A DNA stretch of 64,000 nt from Phycisphaerae bacterium (GCA_028714855.1 JAQTLP010000003.1:124001-188000), one strand, 5' to 3'; counted from the stretch's first letter, positions 8,400-18,466 are shown. Numbers and translations: made by a program. Notes: generated from the letters alone by a model not told the origin.

Positions 8400-11300
8400 T
8401 TAACGGCGGCGCGGCGCGACAAAAACGTTCACCGCCTCCTCCAAGACAGGCAAAGGCGTGGTTGTTACACTTGGGTCATAAACATTTCCGGTGACTTCCA
8501 TTCGGACAACAGCGCGACCGAGTCCTTCAGTCAGAGACTGTAAAATAGAAGGCTCAGCAGTGGCAAGACGGCGGCCCCGTGCAAAAAGAATCAGGTCAGC
8601 ATCATAGCTTTGCAGGTCTATCAACCCTGAGCCGTTAAAAGCAACCGCTTTGCCGGATAAATCGAACTGCTCAAAAAAGAGACTATTGTGCTTAATATAT
8701 GAATCGACAACCATCTGCCTGAAGGCAAAATCTTCCGGCTCTGTCAGTTTTAATACATACAACAGCTTTGCCAACGGCGACAGCGTTCCGACATGCATAT
8801 CGGTTATCAGGAGACGGCACCGGCCGATATAAGGCAAGCTTTCACCGGTCCGACCGGCGACACTCAATAAACCGCTCATTTTCCCGCTGGTATGGTCGCT
8901 GCCAGAAGCTTTTTCTTCGAAATTTGTGTCCAGAAGAAATTGTTTCAAATCAACATTTTCAAAGCCTGCCTGGAACAGGTATTCCAAATCTGCCTCTTCC
9001 GAGCGTTTCAATTCGAATTTACCCGCCAATTTGCCGCCGTAACAATCAGCAACAAGATCTTCAGCTATCCAGCTTTTCCGGCCGGGGTCGTAGCTGGTAT
9101 CCAGCTTCAGCCCTGTTAAGGACTTGCCTTTAACCTTGAGACTATCTACGGCAAAAGAGATGTTACCGGCTGAAATCTTAAGCCGGTTGCTGAAGGCATC
9201 ATCCGCCAGCGTTATTCGACCGTTAATTTTTACGGTCGATATGTCCGGCGTCATCAGAGTATTATCAGAAGTGAGAACGGCGGTGGCGGCAATATCCTCC
9301 AGCGTGATAACGTTCTTTGTTATCGTCAGCCTGCCAGTGATATTGTTTACGGGCTCAAAGTTAATGCTGTTACCAGAACAATCTACAGTTACCTTATAGT
9401 CGGGGCTGCTATTGCTGTCGGCTTTGTTCAAATCGGCAGTGAGGTCCACCTTTCCCTGCGGCTGCAGCTCGGAGATGATTTTTCTCAGCTGCTGCGGCAT
9501 CAAAGAAATTAACTCATCGTTTAGCTCCATCTGTTCGGCGTGCAGTAACAAGCTATAGGATAGCTTGCTGGCTTCGTCGCCTGGCCGGATTCGGCCGGCA
9601 AGTGAAACTGAAGTCTGGTTATAACGGCCCGTGAAATCTTCAATTTGTATCAAATCAGACGTAATGATAGTTTTCGCTGATATGCCAGAGATAACCAGAG
9701 GAAAACCGCCTGCTTTCCCAACAAGAAATCCACAGGACAAAGAAGCTTTTTTAAGAGAGACATCGGCGATGAAATTCGTCGGGCCGAAATCCTGTCCGGC
9801 TTCGACAAGTTCGGGTGTAAAAATCTTTATGTCGGCATCGGCCATACCATCCATATCAAGCCTGTTGTAAAAACTACTTTTTTCCTCCGACAGGCTGGAA
9901 AACAGTGTCGAATCCAGAGGGACATCCTTTGCCTCGATTGAGATATCGTATACCGGCTGTTCCGCGCTGCAAGCTGTTACTTTGCCATTCAAGGTTATTT
10001 TGCAATCGTTGACCTGCGAAATTACATCTGAAACAATTACACTGTCGTCGGCAAACAGCAACTTTCCGGAAAGATTTTTTAACGGATAAGGAAATTGACG
10101 GTATGCAGCTTCGCCGCCGAGCAGTTCAGCCGTCAAAGTTCCTTTTTTGTCTGTTCGCGACTGCCGGCTGAGCCTGTAATCTATTGCCGCGAGACCGGCC
10201 GGCGAGAAAGCTGACCAGAATTTCTTCTGCTTCGCACTTAATGCGTCATACAAGTCATTATCTAAAGCCATATTGTCACTTGTAATCCGGATTTGGTATT
10301 TCCAATCCGGGCCAAAATCTTTAGACCAACCATTGAAAGCCACCTCGGTATTATCGTGCCAGCCGCACAGGTTATTCAAGGCTACGCCTTTTTCAGTAAG
10401 GTCTATCCGGCCGGTCATGCGCTCTATGGCGTAAGGAAAGCCGCGGTAGCAGATGGAAATATCCTTGCAATAGACTTTGCCGACTAACTCACTTTCACTT
10501 AGTCGCTCTAAATTGCCATGGGCCTGGAGGTCAATAGCAGCCGTTCCGGATGGCCGGTAACTGTTAAAAAACCTTTGCAGGGCGGTAAAGGGACCGGGTT
10601 TGCCCAAAAACACTCGTTTATCAGCAGCAAAAGCAGAGGAGCATTCTGCAGCCGGACCGGCGAAGGTATGTCTGCTGTGCAAATCTTCTACTTTGAACTC
10701 CAGTGAGTAAGCGCCGCTGCGGTCGTAATTCAATTGGGCGTCGAAAGCATTTATTGTCCATGCCTTCTCAAAGGCGGGGATATCAGCCGATGAGATTCCG
10801 CCGGTAATTGTAATCCTGCCGGGTCTCCAAAATCCGGTCAGGACACTTTTGCCTCGATCGACTCTATCAGCTGTTGTTATATTAAACCTACAGCCGTCCT
10901 GAGTTTTTCGGGCCGGGACAAATCCTGCATCAATAGGTACCGCTGCAACAGCTTTCACCCGCCCGTTTGAAACTTTGCTGTATTGGAGCGTTCCCCTTTT
11001 GAGTCTAATGACGGGAATTTCCCCCGCGGCACCTTTAGGCGGCTTGATTCTAAATGCGGCAATATTCCACCGGTCCGTGTCCAAATCGTGCTGAGCATCG
11101 AAGAGAAAATCCTTAACACTTATTCTTTTCAACCGAGGATGTAATAACAACAGACTGCCTATGCCAAAACGTGCATATACAGTTTTGGCTTTCAGTATTG
11201 TATCTTCGTATTCTTTCCGCTGTTCAGGCCTGATTACAAGCCCCTTGATTAAAACTGAGCCGTTAATACTAAAATTGACCGACTCGGTTGTAATTTTAGT

Positions 11301-11480
11301 GTTAGTCAGCTCAGCAATCTGGGCGATGGCGATTTTACACAGAACCTTGCCTGCCAGTATAAAGACAAGCCATAAACAAAAGAGAAGAATCAGAACTTTG
11401 ACAGGCCAGAGGTGAAAAATTCTCTTGCTTTTTTCGTTTTCAGCGGATTCGTTCGAGTTTTGCGGCATTTTCTGCAGCAT
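8400..11480 (-). CDS. AsmA/TamB-superfamily large envelope protein
   Basis: A 1026-residue protein with one N-terminal membrane anchor (about residues 26-48, VLILLFCLWLVFILAGKVLC) and a very long periplasmic beta-rich body. The region after the anchor (ITTESVNFSINGSVLIKGLVI) and the C-terminal region (SGLLSVAGRTGESLPYIGRC... FNGSGLIDLQSYDADLIL) have the repetitive hydrophobic-groove pattern of AsmA-like/bridge proteins, thought to move lipids between membranes. The assignment is by pattern, not by a strict motif. Two starts are possible (11480 and 11468), both with poor Shine-Dalgarno sequences. It lies 38 nt downstream of purD on the same strand. Confidence 0.7.
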   Translation of the reverse strand: MLQKMPQNSNESAENEKSKRIFHLWPVKVLILLFCLWLVFILAGKVLCKIAIAQIAELTNTKITTESVNFSINGSVLIKGLVIRPEQRKEYEDTILKAKTVYARFGIGSLLLLHPRLKRISVKDFLFDAQHDLDTDRWNIAAFRIKPPKGAAGEIPVIRLKRGTLQYSKVSNGRVKAVAAVPIDAGFVPARKTQDGCRFNITTADRVDRGKSVLTGFWRPGRITITGGISSADIPAFEKAWTINAFDAQLNYDRSGAYSLEFKVEDLHSRHTFAGPAAECSSAFAADKRVFLGKPGPFTALQRFFNSYRPSGTAAIDLQAHGNLERLSESELVGKVYCKDISICYRGFPYAIERMTGRIDLTEKGVALNNLCGWHDNTEVAFNGWSKDFGPDWKYQIRITSDNMALDNDLYDALSAKQKKFWSAFSPAGLAAIDYRLSRQSRTDKKGTLTAELLGGEAAYRQFPYPLKNLSGKLLFADDSVIVSDVISQVNDCKITLNGKVTACSAEQPVYDISIEAKDVPLDSTLFSSLSEEKSSFYNRLDMDGMADADIKIFTPELVEAGQDFGPTNFIADVSLKKASLSCGFLVGKAGGFPLVISGISAKTIITSDLIQIEDFTGRYNQTSVSLAGRIRPGDEASKLSYSLLLHAEQMELNDELISLMPQQLRKIISELQPQGKVDLTADLNKADSNSSPDYKVTVDCSGNSINFEPVNNITGRLTITKNVITLEDIAATAVLTSDNTLMTPDISTVKINGRITLADDAFSNRLKISAGNISFAVDSLKVKGKSLTGLKLDTSYDPGRKSWIAEDLVADCYGGKLAGKFELKRSEEADLEYLFQAGFENVDLKQFLLDTNFEEKASGSDHTSGKMSGLLSVAGRTGESLPYIGRCRLLITDMHVGTLSPLAKLLYVLKLTEPEDFAFRQMVVDSYIKHNSLFFEQFDLSGKAVAFNGSGLIDLQSYDADLILFARGRRLATAEPSILQSLTEGLGRAVVRMEVTGNVYDPSVTTTPLPVLEEAVNVFVAPRRR

Positions 11481-11518
11481 TCAGGCGTACAATATACAGT
11501 TCCATGTTTTTCTACCGA

Positions 11519-12796
11519 CTATATCGTCATTCTTATTGCTTTGTCTGCAATATCCCGCCGGCAATAGGCGCCGTCGAATTTTATCTTATCTACGGCTTCA
11601 TACGCTCTTGCTTTTGCCTTTGCTATAGTTTGCCCCATAGCAGTCACACCCAAGACTCTGCCGCCACTGGTAACGATACTTGCATCTTTTGCAGCAGTAC
11701 CTGCGTGGAACACGACAACATCGGCGAGCTGTTCGGCCTGGGCTATGCCGGTTATTATTTTCCCTTTTTCATACTCTCCCGGGTAACCACCCGCAGCAAT
11801 GACCACACAAACAGCCGGCCTTGGGTCCCACTGGAGTGTAACCTCATCCAGCCTGCCGTCACAAACCGCCAGCATAACCTCCAGCAAATCGCTTTTCAGC
11901 CGCATCAGAATCGGCTGGGTTTCCGGGTCGCCGAAACGAACATTAAATTCGAGCACCCTCGGTCCGCCTGCGGTAACCATAACTCCCGCATACAGCACAC
12001 CTTTATACGGCGTGCCGTTGCGATTCATACCATCTACTATCGGCACAAGAATTTCGCGTGTTATTTTGTCCATCATCGCATCAGTAACCACCGGCGCAGG
12101 GCTGTATGCGCCCATGCCTCCGGTGTTCGGACCGGTGTCACCATCACCAATGGCTTTGTGGTCCTGCGACGACTCCATAACGTAAATACTTTTGCCGTCC
12201 ACGAAAGCCAGTATAGAAGCCTCTTCGCCGAGCAGTTTATCTTCGACGACGATTTTGTCCCCTGCCGTGCCGAATATTTTGCCGCACATTATTTTTTCTG
12301 CCGCGACGATGCCGTCGGCAGGGTCATCGCAGACAAAGACACCTTTGCCCTTTGCAAGCCCCGCTGCTTTTACCACCACCGGGGCGTCCCTGCTTGCAAT
12401 ATATGCTTTGGCGTCGGCAAACCTCTCGAAGACCTGCCCTTCTGCGCTGGAGATGGCGCTGGCGCGCATCATCTGTTTTGAAAACGCCTTGTCAGCTTCA
12501 AGCTGTGCGGCGCCTCCGCTGGGACCGAACGCTTTTACCCCCGCTGTTTCAAACACATCTACCGCCCCTGCCGCAAGGGGGTCTTCCGGCCCAACCACCA
12601 CAAGAGCAACGTTGTTCTGTTTGGCAAAGTTCACCAGCTTGCCGGTATCATTGGCGCCGATAGGAATATTTTCCCCGCATTGAGCCGTGCCTGGGTTGCC
12701 CGGAGCGATATAGAGCTTGTCTAAATTTTTCGATTGAGCAAGCTTCCAGGCGATAGCATGCTCACGTCCGCCGCTGCCGATTAACAATACGTTCAT
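11519..12796 (-). CDS. purD: Phosphoribosylamine-glycine ligase
   Basis: ATP-grasp enzyme of purine synthesis joining glycine to phosphoribosylamine. The 425-residue product starts MNVLLIGSGGREHAIAWKL and has GPEDPLAAG, the ATP-grasp region VVVKAAGLAKGKGVFV, and the GARS hallmark SQDHKAIGDGDTGPNTGGMGAYSP, followed by EFNVRFGDPETQPIL. Full-length and intact. The neighbouring genes do not include other purine genes. Confidence 0.97.
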   Translation of the reverse strand: MNVLLIGSGGREHAIAWKLAQSKNLDKLYIAPGNPGTAQCGENIPIGANDTGKLVNFAKQNNVALVVVGPEDPLAAGAVDVFETAGVKAFGPSGGAAQLEADKAFSKQMMRASAISSAEGQVFERFADAKAYIASRDAPVVVKAAGLAKGKGVFVCDDPADGIVAAEKIMCGKIFGTAGDKIVVEDKLLGEEASILAFVDGKSIYVMESSQDHKAIGDGDTGPNTGGMGAYSPAPVVTDAMMDKITREILVPIVDGMNRNGTPYKGVLYAGVMVTAGGPRVLEFNVRFGDPETQPILMRLKSDLLEVMLAVCDGRLDEVTLQWDPRPAVCVVIAAGGYPGEYEKGKIITGIAQAEQLADVVVFHAGTAAKDASIVTSGGRVLGVTAMGQTIAKAKARAYEAVDKIKFDGAYCRRDIADKAIRMTI

Positions 12797-12874
12797 AAAA
12801 TAACCTCGGATTAAATTCTTATTAGAGCTAAAATATCAATTTACCAAAGTCAGATGTTTTGCTCAAGTTGATTA

Positions 12875-12903
12875 TTGATAAATAGTCATTTAGGTGTTAT
12901 CCT
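12875..12903 (+). promoter_or_regulatory. Sigma-70 promoter candidate for the 12954 membrane gene
   Basis: TTGATA (12875-12880), 17-bp spacer, TATCCT (12898-12903); the ATG is 51 nt downstream with AAGGA at 12940. Confidence 0.5.
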
Positions 12904-12953
12904 GTTTCCGGTGTAGTGGCATAAGCCATCTCGGCGATTAAGGAAGCTAAGTT

Positions 12954-13910
12954 ATGGAATTATCATGGCTGCTTGTTTTCAAGATAGGAGCATCTCTTGC
13001 AGGCGTTATCGCAGGTATGGGTATGTTTTCAGAGGTCAACTGGCCTGTGAAACTGAAGGTGACCGCTGCCTTGCTGGTCGGTATTATCCTGATAGGTTTT
13101 TTGGCTCCCTTAGGAACGCCAGCAGAGCCGTTCGGAGTCATATCTGTGCCGGCCTTCGGCAGTGCAACAGCTTTGGCGGGTTTGGCGGTTTTAGCCGGCT
13201 TTATCGGCTATTTTGTTTCCTGGCCTAACGGCCGGGAAATCGGCATCATGGCGGCACCTGCCGGCCTTGCTATTTGGGCGGTGCGCGGCGGCAATATGGC
13301 AGAACTGATGCAGCTGGCCCCAACCCTCGCCCAGCGTCAGGCGCTGTTTGCAACGCTTAAATGGGAACCGATTTTTTGGCTGGCTATTGTCGCTGCCGGA
13401 TTCGGCGGAGTGCTGCTCGGACAGTATCTTGTATCTCGCAAATCGTCCGTAGCCCCCGGCTCCTTCGACTTTAGTCCATCATCCCTCGTCAATCGTATAA
13501 TCGCTGTAATCTGCTCCTGCTTAATAGCTGTATTTTGCATCGGGATATTCGCCCAAGACATCAGGATACCCGACCTTAGATTAAGTTCGGTAATTGCTCA
13601 GCCGGCTGTCGGCCAGATTGTTTTTGCCGTATTAGTTTCGTTTGGAATAGCAGCTTTTCTTGTTAAGAAATTTCTCGACGCCAGCTATATCTGGCCAATA
13701 GTTGCTTCAGCTTTGGTAACCGGATTTGCAGTTATTACTTACACCAGAGAAAGCATGTTGCAGTATCTTGTCGAACACTACCCGCCGATTTTTTTCTCCT
13801 GGGCGGTCACTTCCATTTTGCCATTGCAAATGGTGGCTTTTGGCACGTTAGGCTCAATCGCCGGCTACTGGCTGGCTGTCCGCGTAAATTTCCGGCAAAA
13901 ACACCCATAA
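12954..13910 (+). CDS. Unrecognised polytopic membrane protein
   Basis: A 318-residue hydrophobic protein with about seven or eight predicted membrane helices (for example LVFKIGASLAGVIAGMGMF, ALAGLAVLAGFIGYFV and a C-terminal VAFGTLGSIAGYWLAV). No motif of a known transporter or enzyme family was recognised. It has a clear Shine-Dalgarno (AAGGA) and a plausible promoter, so it is very likely a real gene. It lies between purD (divergent) and csrA (same strand, about 295 nt on). Confidence 0.7.
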   Translation: MELSWLLVFKIGASLAGVIAGMGMFSEVNWPVKLKVTAALLVGIILIGFLAPLGTPAEPFGVISVPAFGSATALAGLAVLAGFIGYFVSWPNGREIGIMAAPAGLAIWAVRGGNMAELMQLAPTLAQRQALFATLKWEPIFWLAIVAAGFGGVLLGQYLVSRKSSVAPGSFDFSPSSLVNRIIAVICSCLIAVFCIGIFAQDIRIPDLRLSSVIAQPAVGQIVFAVLVSFGIAAFLVKKFLDASYIWPIVASALVTGFAVITYTRESMLQYLVEHYPPIFFSWAVTSILPLQMVAFGTLGSIAGYWLAVRVNFRQKHP

Positions 13911-14088
13911 AAAAGAGGGGATGAATTTAATACATCTTTTTATTCAAGCCGCATCTTTACGGTAAGTGTATATATTTCATACAGTTACGTGCACGGAGTC
14001 CTATAACTAATCCTGGCTGCCTAAAAAAAACAAAAATGGTTGTTTCAGGTCTCGAAATTAGCCGAAAATACTGTTGAACCGAAAGGTT

Positions 14089-14134
14089 TGTTGGCCGCTT
14101 CAGGACAAGAGCATACAAAAGTGTTTGGCCAACA
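14089..14134 (+). promoter_or_regulatory. Stem-loop in the csrA leader
   Basis: An 8-bp perfect inverted repeat TGTTGGCC (14089-14096) / GGCCAACA (14127-14134) encloses a 30-nt loop containing CAGGAC, a GGA core like those bound by CsrA. The stretch 13911-14205 otherwise holds no gene. Confidence 0.4.
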
Positions 14135-14205
14135 GAGGGGTGAACAGGATTTCAGTATTCTTCGTAAGTTAATATAGTAAGACCAGCCGACAAAAGGAGT
14201 TGAAA

Positions 14206-14397
14206 ATGTTGGTTCTAAGCAGACAAAAAGATGAATCGATTATGATTGGCGATGACGTCGAGATTACCATTGTAGATGTCCGCGGGGACAAGGTTCGTCT
14301 CGGTATAGCGGCCCCGAAGGATATACCTGTTCATCGCAAGGAAGTATACGAAGCGATTCAGCGCGAAAAGAGCGAACAAAAAAAGACCCAGGCGTAA
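14206..14397 (+). CDS. csrA: Carbon storage regulator CsrA
   Basis: Small dimeric RNA-binding translational regulator, 63 residues. The sequence [39 protein letters not shown] is diagnostic, including the RNA-contacting N-terminal strand (LVLSR) and the VHRKE segment. ATG at 14206 is preferred over TTG at 14200, since AAGGAG sits 6 nt before the ATG. The ribosome site itself (ACAAAAGGAGTT) resembles the CsrA target consensus with central GGA, so autoregulation is plausible. No flagellar genes lie nearby. Confidence 0.96.
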   Translation: MLVLSRQKDESIMIGDDVEITIVDVRGDKVRLGIAAPKDIPVHRKEVYEAIQREKSEQKKTQA

Positions 14398-14458
14398 CGA
14401 GACTTACCACTGCCTAAGGGTCGTTATCAAATCTCGCACTATTTTCCCCCTGTTTTTT

Positions 14459-16129
14459 TCACATCCTTTTATAACGCGGTCCGCCTGAGCCTTCCGGAAC
14501 AGTCCACCTGATATTGTCGAAGGGACATTTTCTCTGGCAGGTTTTGCAGTGCACGCAATTTGACGGATTGGCCGGCTTTACCTCATCGTGTACTGTTTCA
14601 TATACTCCCGCGGGGCAAAATGTAATGCAGGGGCTTTCGAACTTAGGCGTGCATTTCGTCCGACAGACTATGCTATCTAAAATTTTAAGGTGGCTGGGCT
14701 GCTCCTCGCGGTGCCTTGTCGCCGCCATTGCTGTAAAGGTGTCTTTATCGAATTGCTGTTCGGGTTTTAATTTATATCGAGCAGCAGTCATCGCCTTATA
14801 ATCTTCTTCAATCTTAAACTTTGGTAAAAACCCGCCAAGAACAGAAATCGGCATCCCCAGCAAAGCCCCGAACTTCGCGACGGTCTGGCGGAAGTTTCTT
14901 GCCGAGGCCATCTCTTTGGCAACATTCGAGCTATCGATTAACTCGGTATATCTGGCTGCTGCGATCTCGGATAAATCCCGCGTTTCGGCGATAGCCTTTG
15001 CTGCCGCTATTCCTGAACAAATAGCATTGTGCAGCCCCTTGATTTTGAGCATGTTCACGAAGCCTGCGCTGTCGCCGACTATTATGCAATTGCCTTTGCC
15101 GATAGAACCTGTTTGCGGGTCTCTCGGAATAGCGTAGTATCCGCCTTCGGGAATCATTTTTGCGCCGGCCTCCAATACTACCCCGCCGGCGATAAACCGC
15201 TTTACAAAACTGTGGTTCTTGAAATTCGTCAGCGCATCCTCCGGATTAAAATCGCAGTATTTCCAGTCGGCACCGACAATCATACCAACGGCAATATTAT
15301 TATCCCCGGCAGGATACATTACTCCGCCGCCGAACATTCCCGGGCCTAAAACAGGCGTCCATAACGGATAGCCCATAGCGTGAACGACACGGCCGGAAGT
15401 GAATTCGCTATACTGCTCGCCGCTTACCTTTATAAGCTCCTTGACGCCAACCGAATAAAGTTGGGGACATTGCCTTTTAAGACCAGCTTTCTGTATGAAT
15501 TTTTCGGTCAACAACCCGTCGCAGCCCTCGGCAAGCACAATGAAATCAGCGTCTATCGTTTCACCCTCAATAAAATTAGGCTGCTTTTGCCCGCTTTTGT
15601 CGAACCCCTGACTAACAAGCTTGATGCCTTTTACTTGCTGTATCGATTCATTGAAAATTATGTCTTCAGCCGCAAAGCCGGTCAGCACTTCGACGCCGAG
15701 CTCTTTCGCAATCTGCCCCATCCATTTCGTCAGCTTGCTTACCGATACAATGTAATCGCCTTTATGTATCATCTGGCCGAAGCCAAGCCTGAATATTTTG
15801 GCAAGCTTAATTGCAAGTGAGATATTAAACGATATTCTCTTTCCCAAAAAGAACATCACATCATCTCTGCTGACCTTATTTGCCAATACATCTTTCGCCG
15901 AGGCACTATCCTGCCATCTCTGAACTGCCGAATCCAGCAGCGTATGCAGCGATTCAGCCTCCAAGGCCGCGCCGGAGAGATTGTGATTGCCCAAATCGGC
16001 GGCCTTTTCTATTACGCAAACATCAATATTCGGCCTTTGCGCTTTTAGCCGTATCGCGCAAGCCAGGCCCGCCGGCCCCGCGCCGACTATCAGGACATCT
16101 GTCTTGTTGTAGTCTTTATCGTTTGACAT
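14459..16129 (-). CDS. Electron transfer flavoprotein-ubiquinone oxidoreductase
   Basis: Membrane-associated FAD and [4Fe-4S] enzyme that passes electrons from ETF to quinone. The 556-residue protein opens with the dinucleotide fold VLIVGAGPAGLACAIRL, has NHNLSGAALE, and ends with the cluster domain: CITFCPAGVYE and NCVHCKTCQRKCPFDNI. These match the ETF-QO/FixC family at full length. Its ATG is 3 nt downstream of the etfBA stop codon, so the two are one operon and the gene product is the likely electron acceptor of the fused ETF. Confidence 0.95.
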   Translation of the reverse strand: MSNDKDYNKTDVLIVGAGPAGLACAIRLKAQRPNIDVCVIEKAADLGNHNLSGAALEAESLHTLLDSAVQRWQDSASAKDVLANKVSRDDVMFFLGKRISFNISLAIKLAKIFRLGFGQMIHKGDYIVSVSKLTKWMGQIAKELGVEVLTGFAAEDIIFNESIQQVKGIKLVSQGFDKSGQKQPNFIEGETIDADFIVLAEGCDGLLTEKFIQKAGLKRQCPQLYSVGVKELIKVSGEQYSEFTSGRVVHAMGYPLWTPVLGPGMFGGGVMYPAGDNNIAVGMIVGADWKYCDFNPEDALTNFKNHSFVKRFIAGGVVLEAGAKMIPEGGYYAIPRDPQTGSIGKGNCIIVGDSAGFVNMLKIKGLHNAICSGIAAAKAIAETRDLSEIAAARYTELIDSSNVAKEMASARNFRQTVAKFGALLGMPISVLGGFLPKFKIEEDYKAMTAARYKLKPEQQFDKDTFTAMAATRHREEQPSHLKILDSIVCRTKCTPKFESPCITFCPAGVYETVHDEVKPANPSNCVHCKTCQRKCPFDNIRWTVPEGSGGPRYKRM

Positions 16130-16132
16130 TTT

Positions 16133-18229
16133 TTACTCGGCCTTTAACGCCAGAACTAACTGCGGCACTATATCTTCTGCGATGCCGACCATATAGTAAT
16201 CGCACTGTTTAAATATCGGCGCGTTCGGGTCGCTGTTAATGGCGATTATTGTCCCTGCGTTCGCAACACCTATCATATGCTGAATGGCGCCTGATACTCC
16301 CAGCGCGATGTAAAGTTTCGGCCCGACTGACGTGCCGGTCTGCCCTACCTGGTGTATGCGTTCAATAAAGCCCTGCTCAACCGCCGCACGCGATGCGCCT
16401 CTTTCAACCGACGTATCCAGCTTATCGCTGAGGCAATCACAAAGTGAGCCGACAAGCCGTTCGTAGTTGTCCCTGCTTTGCATCCCTTTGCCGCCGCTGA
16501 CAATTACCTCAACATTAAAGTTGGCGACACCGGCGCCCGTCTCGGTTTTTATAATTTCAAGGTTAATATCGTCCTCGCAAAGTCTGACTTTGTGCTCGAT
16601 GACTTCACCAGTCCTTGACTGATCAGGCGGAATTCTCTTCATAACTCCCGGTCTTACCGTAGCCATCTGAGACTTTGAATCTTTCGTACAGATAGTTGCC
16701 ATAACGTTGCCGCCCAGCGCTGGCCTCGTCTGCATAAGGATAGCTATGCGGCCTGTTCGTGAGCTGTCCCTTATATCGAATGAAGTACAGTCGGCGGTAA
16801 GTCCGCAGCCAACCCTGTAGGAAACCATAGGCGCAAGCATTCTGCCGCGGGCTGTCGCAGCAAACAGGACAATTTGAGGCCAGTACGTGCTGATACAATC
16901 GGCAACAGCTTTGCAATACGCGCTCGGGTCAAATACACTCAACAGCTCATCCTCGATAACGTAGATATTATCCGCACCGGCGACGATTAGTTCTTTTGCC
17001 ATCGGTCCCACCCGCTGCCCTGCTAAACATACGCCTACTTTGGTCTCTAAAGAGTCCGCAAGCTCGCGAGCCTTGCCTATAAGCTCGAACGTCGCCGGAT
17101 GCAGTGTCCCTAAATCATACTCGGCGACGACCCAAACCTCGCCGGCGAAACTCGGTTCGGTTAACTGCAGGCCGTTTATCATATCTTCCAACGCTTTCTT
17201 GTGAAAATGCCCGCCTGCGACAGCAAGTATCTTTTCCTTAATGCTTTCATCAATCCGGCTGATTTTTCCAACGCCTAATTCCATCAGCGTCTGGTATAAA
17301 ATTTTAAAATCCTCGTTTTCCTTTCTTGTTCTCTCGAAGTCTCTCCCGAACCTGGCCACCCGCCTGCTCGGCAAAACATAGCGGCTCATTTGACCGCTGC
17401 CGGCGAAGTCAGGCTCTGCCCTGCCGCTTTTGAAGCTGTCAACAAGCAATTTAGCCAATGTCTTTACATCACCGAGCTGCTTACATTTTCTAGTGCTTTT
17501 GCCCGGCGGGAAAACCCGGATTACGCTTGTCTTTGAGCCTTTGGCGCCGATGTAAGCCGCTTTGATGTCATCGCCGCTCCACTGCACAACTTTCATCCTG
17601 TTTGCCCGCCGCGTCCCTACAAACGTCGCAAACAGCGGATACTCGTATTTGGCAACTGTGATTACCGCCGGCAGCTTTTTAGGGGCAACAACCTGACTGC
17701 CGCCGCTGATAATCCGCGTGAATTCAAAACGGCCGTTTCTGAATTCTGCTTTCGTGGCGTAGGCTACGCACGGCAGGGACAGCTCCTCGGCAATCTGCGG
17801 AGGTACCTGAGCGGTGTCCCCATCCACCGATTGCATCCCACAAACTACATAATAATCGCCGTTTCCATTGAAGAAGTCTTTAGCTATCCTTCTGATTGCA
17901 TAGGCCAGTGGATTCGCCGTCGCCCACGTATCGGCGCCGCCCAGAGCTTTGTCGGTCAACAGCACCGCCATATCGGCACACCGGGCGAGGGTATATCGCA
18001 GAACTTCTTCAGCCATCGGCGGCCCCATAGTTAAGGCAACGATTCTGCCGTCAGCGTCGCCGCTTGTTGTTTTCATATAGTTCGCAAAAGCCAGCGCCTG
18101 CGTGTCCAGCTCGTTGATTACACCGACCAAGCGGCTCCTGATGAGCGTTCCGGTCTCAGGGTCAAACGCATTGTCGGTTATTTGCGTTATGTCCGGAACC
18201 TGTTTTGTCAAAACTATATAATTACTCAT
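16133..18229 (-). CDS. Fused electron transfer flavoprotein, beta-alpha (EtfB-EtfA)
   Basis: One 698-residue chain carries both ETF subunits. Residues about 1-255 are EtfB-like (YIVLTKQVPDITQI, ALTMGPPMAEEVLRYTLARC, VCGMQSVDGDTAQVPPQIAE). A linker of about 80 residues follows, then EtfA (about 370-698) with the FAD-binding end GQTGTSVGPKLYIALGVSGA, IQHMIGVANAGTIIAINSDP and APIFKQCDYYMVGIAED. The frame opens upstream at 18310, but MSNYIVLTKQ at 18229 is the natural start of EtfB. No frameshift is needed, so the fusion is real in this sequence. It is cotranscribed with ETF-QO. Confidence 0.93.
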   Translation of the reverse strand: MSNYIVLTKQVPDITQITDNAFDPETGTLIRSRLVGVINELDTQALAFANYMKTTSGDADGRIVALTMGPPMAEEVLRYTLARCADMAVLLTDKALGGADTWATANPLAYAIRRIAKDFFNGNGDYYVVCGMQSVDGDTAQVPPQIAEELSLPCVAYATKAEFRNGRFEFTRIISGGSQVVAPKKLPAVITVAKYEYPLFATFVGTRRANRMKVVQWSGDDIKAAYIGAKGSKTSVIRVFPPGKSTRKCKQLGDVKTLAKLLVDSFKSGRAEPDFAGSGQMSRYVLPSRRVARFGRDFERTRKENEDFKILYQTLMELGVGKISRIDESIKEKILAVAGGHFHKKALEDMINGLQLTEPSFAGEVWVVAEYDLGTLHPATFELIGKARELADSLETKVGVCLAGQRVGPMAKELIVAGADNIYVIEDELLSVFDPSAYCKAVADCISTYWPQIVLFAATARGRMLAPMVSYRVGCGLTADCTSFDIRDSSRTGRIAILMQTRPALGGNVMATICTKDSKSQMATVRPGVMKRIPPDQSRTGEVIEHKVRLCEDDINLEIIKTETGAGVANFNVEVIVSGGKGMQSRDNYERLVGSLCDCLSDKLDTSVERGASRAAVEQGFIERIHQVGQTGTSVGPKLYIALGVSGAIQHMIGVANAGTIIAINSDPNAPIFKQCDYYMVGIAEDIVPQLVLALKAE

Positions 18230-18282
18230 ATTATATCGTACCGTGTTTATCGCATCGTGTTTTCGACCGGCACAAAGGACTA

Positions 18283-18310
18283 AATATAACACCGGCCGGG
18301 GTTTTTGCAA
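18283..18310 (-). promoter_or_regulatory. Promoter candidate for etfBA
   Basis: On the minus strand TTGCAA (18310-18305), 16-bp spacer, TATATT (18288-18283), giving a leader of about 45 nt. Confidence 0.4.
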
Positions 18311-18466
18311 ATGGTATAAATCCGCTTTTCTGCGCCGTTATCGCACGCGCAGCCGGAAAATTTAATTTATGGCTTGTTTTAACTCGCAAAATATTGTCTA
18401 ATATTGGCCTTAATTATTGTAAAACTGAATGTAAGCAAATTAACGATTTTTGTGAGGCAAACAGAA

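Noticed and set aside
18404-18466. Upstream extension of the corrinoid protein
   Set aside because: The extra 21 residues do not match the family, while ATG 18467 has a ribosome site and the usual N-terminus.
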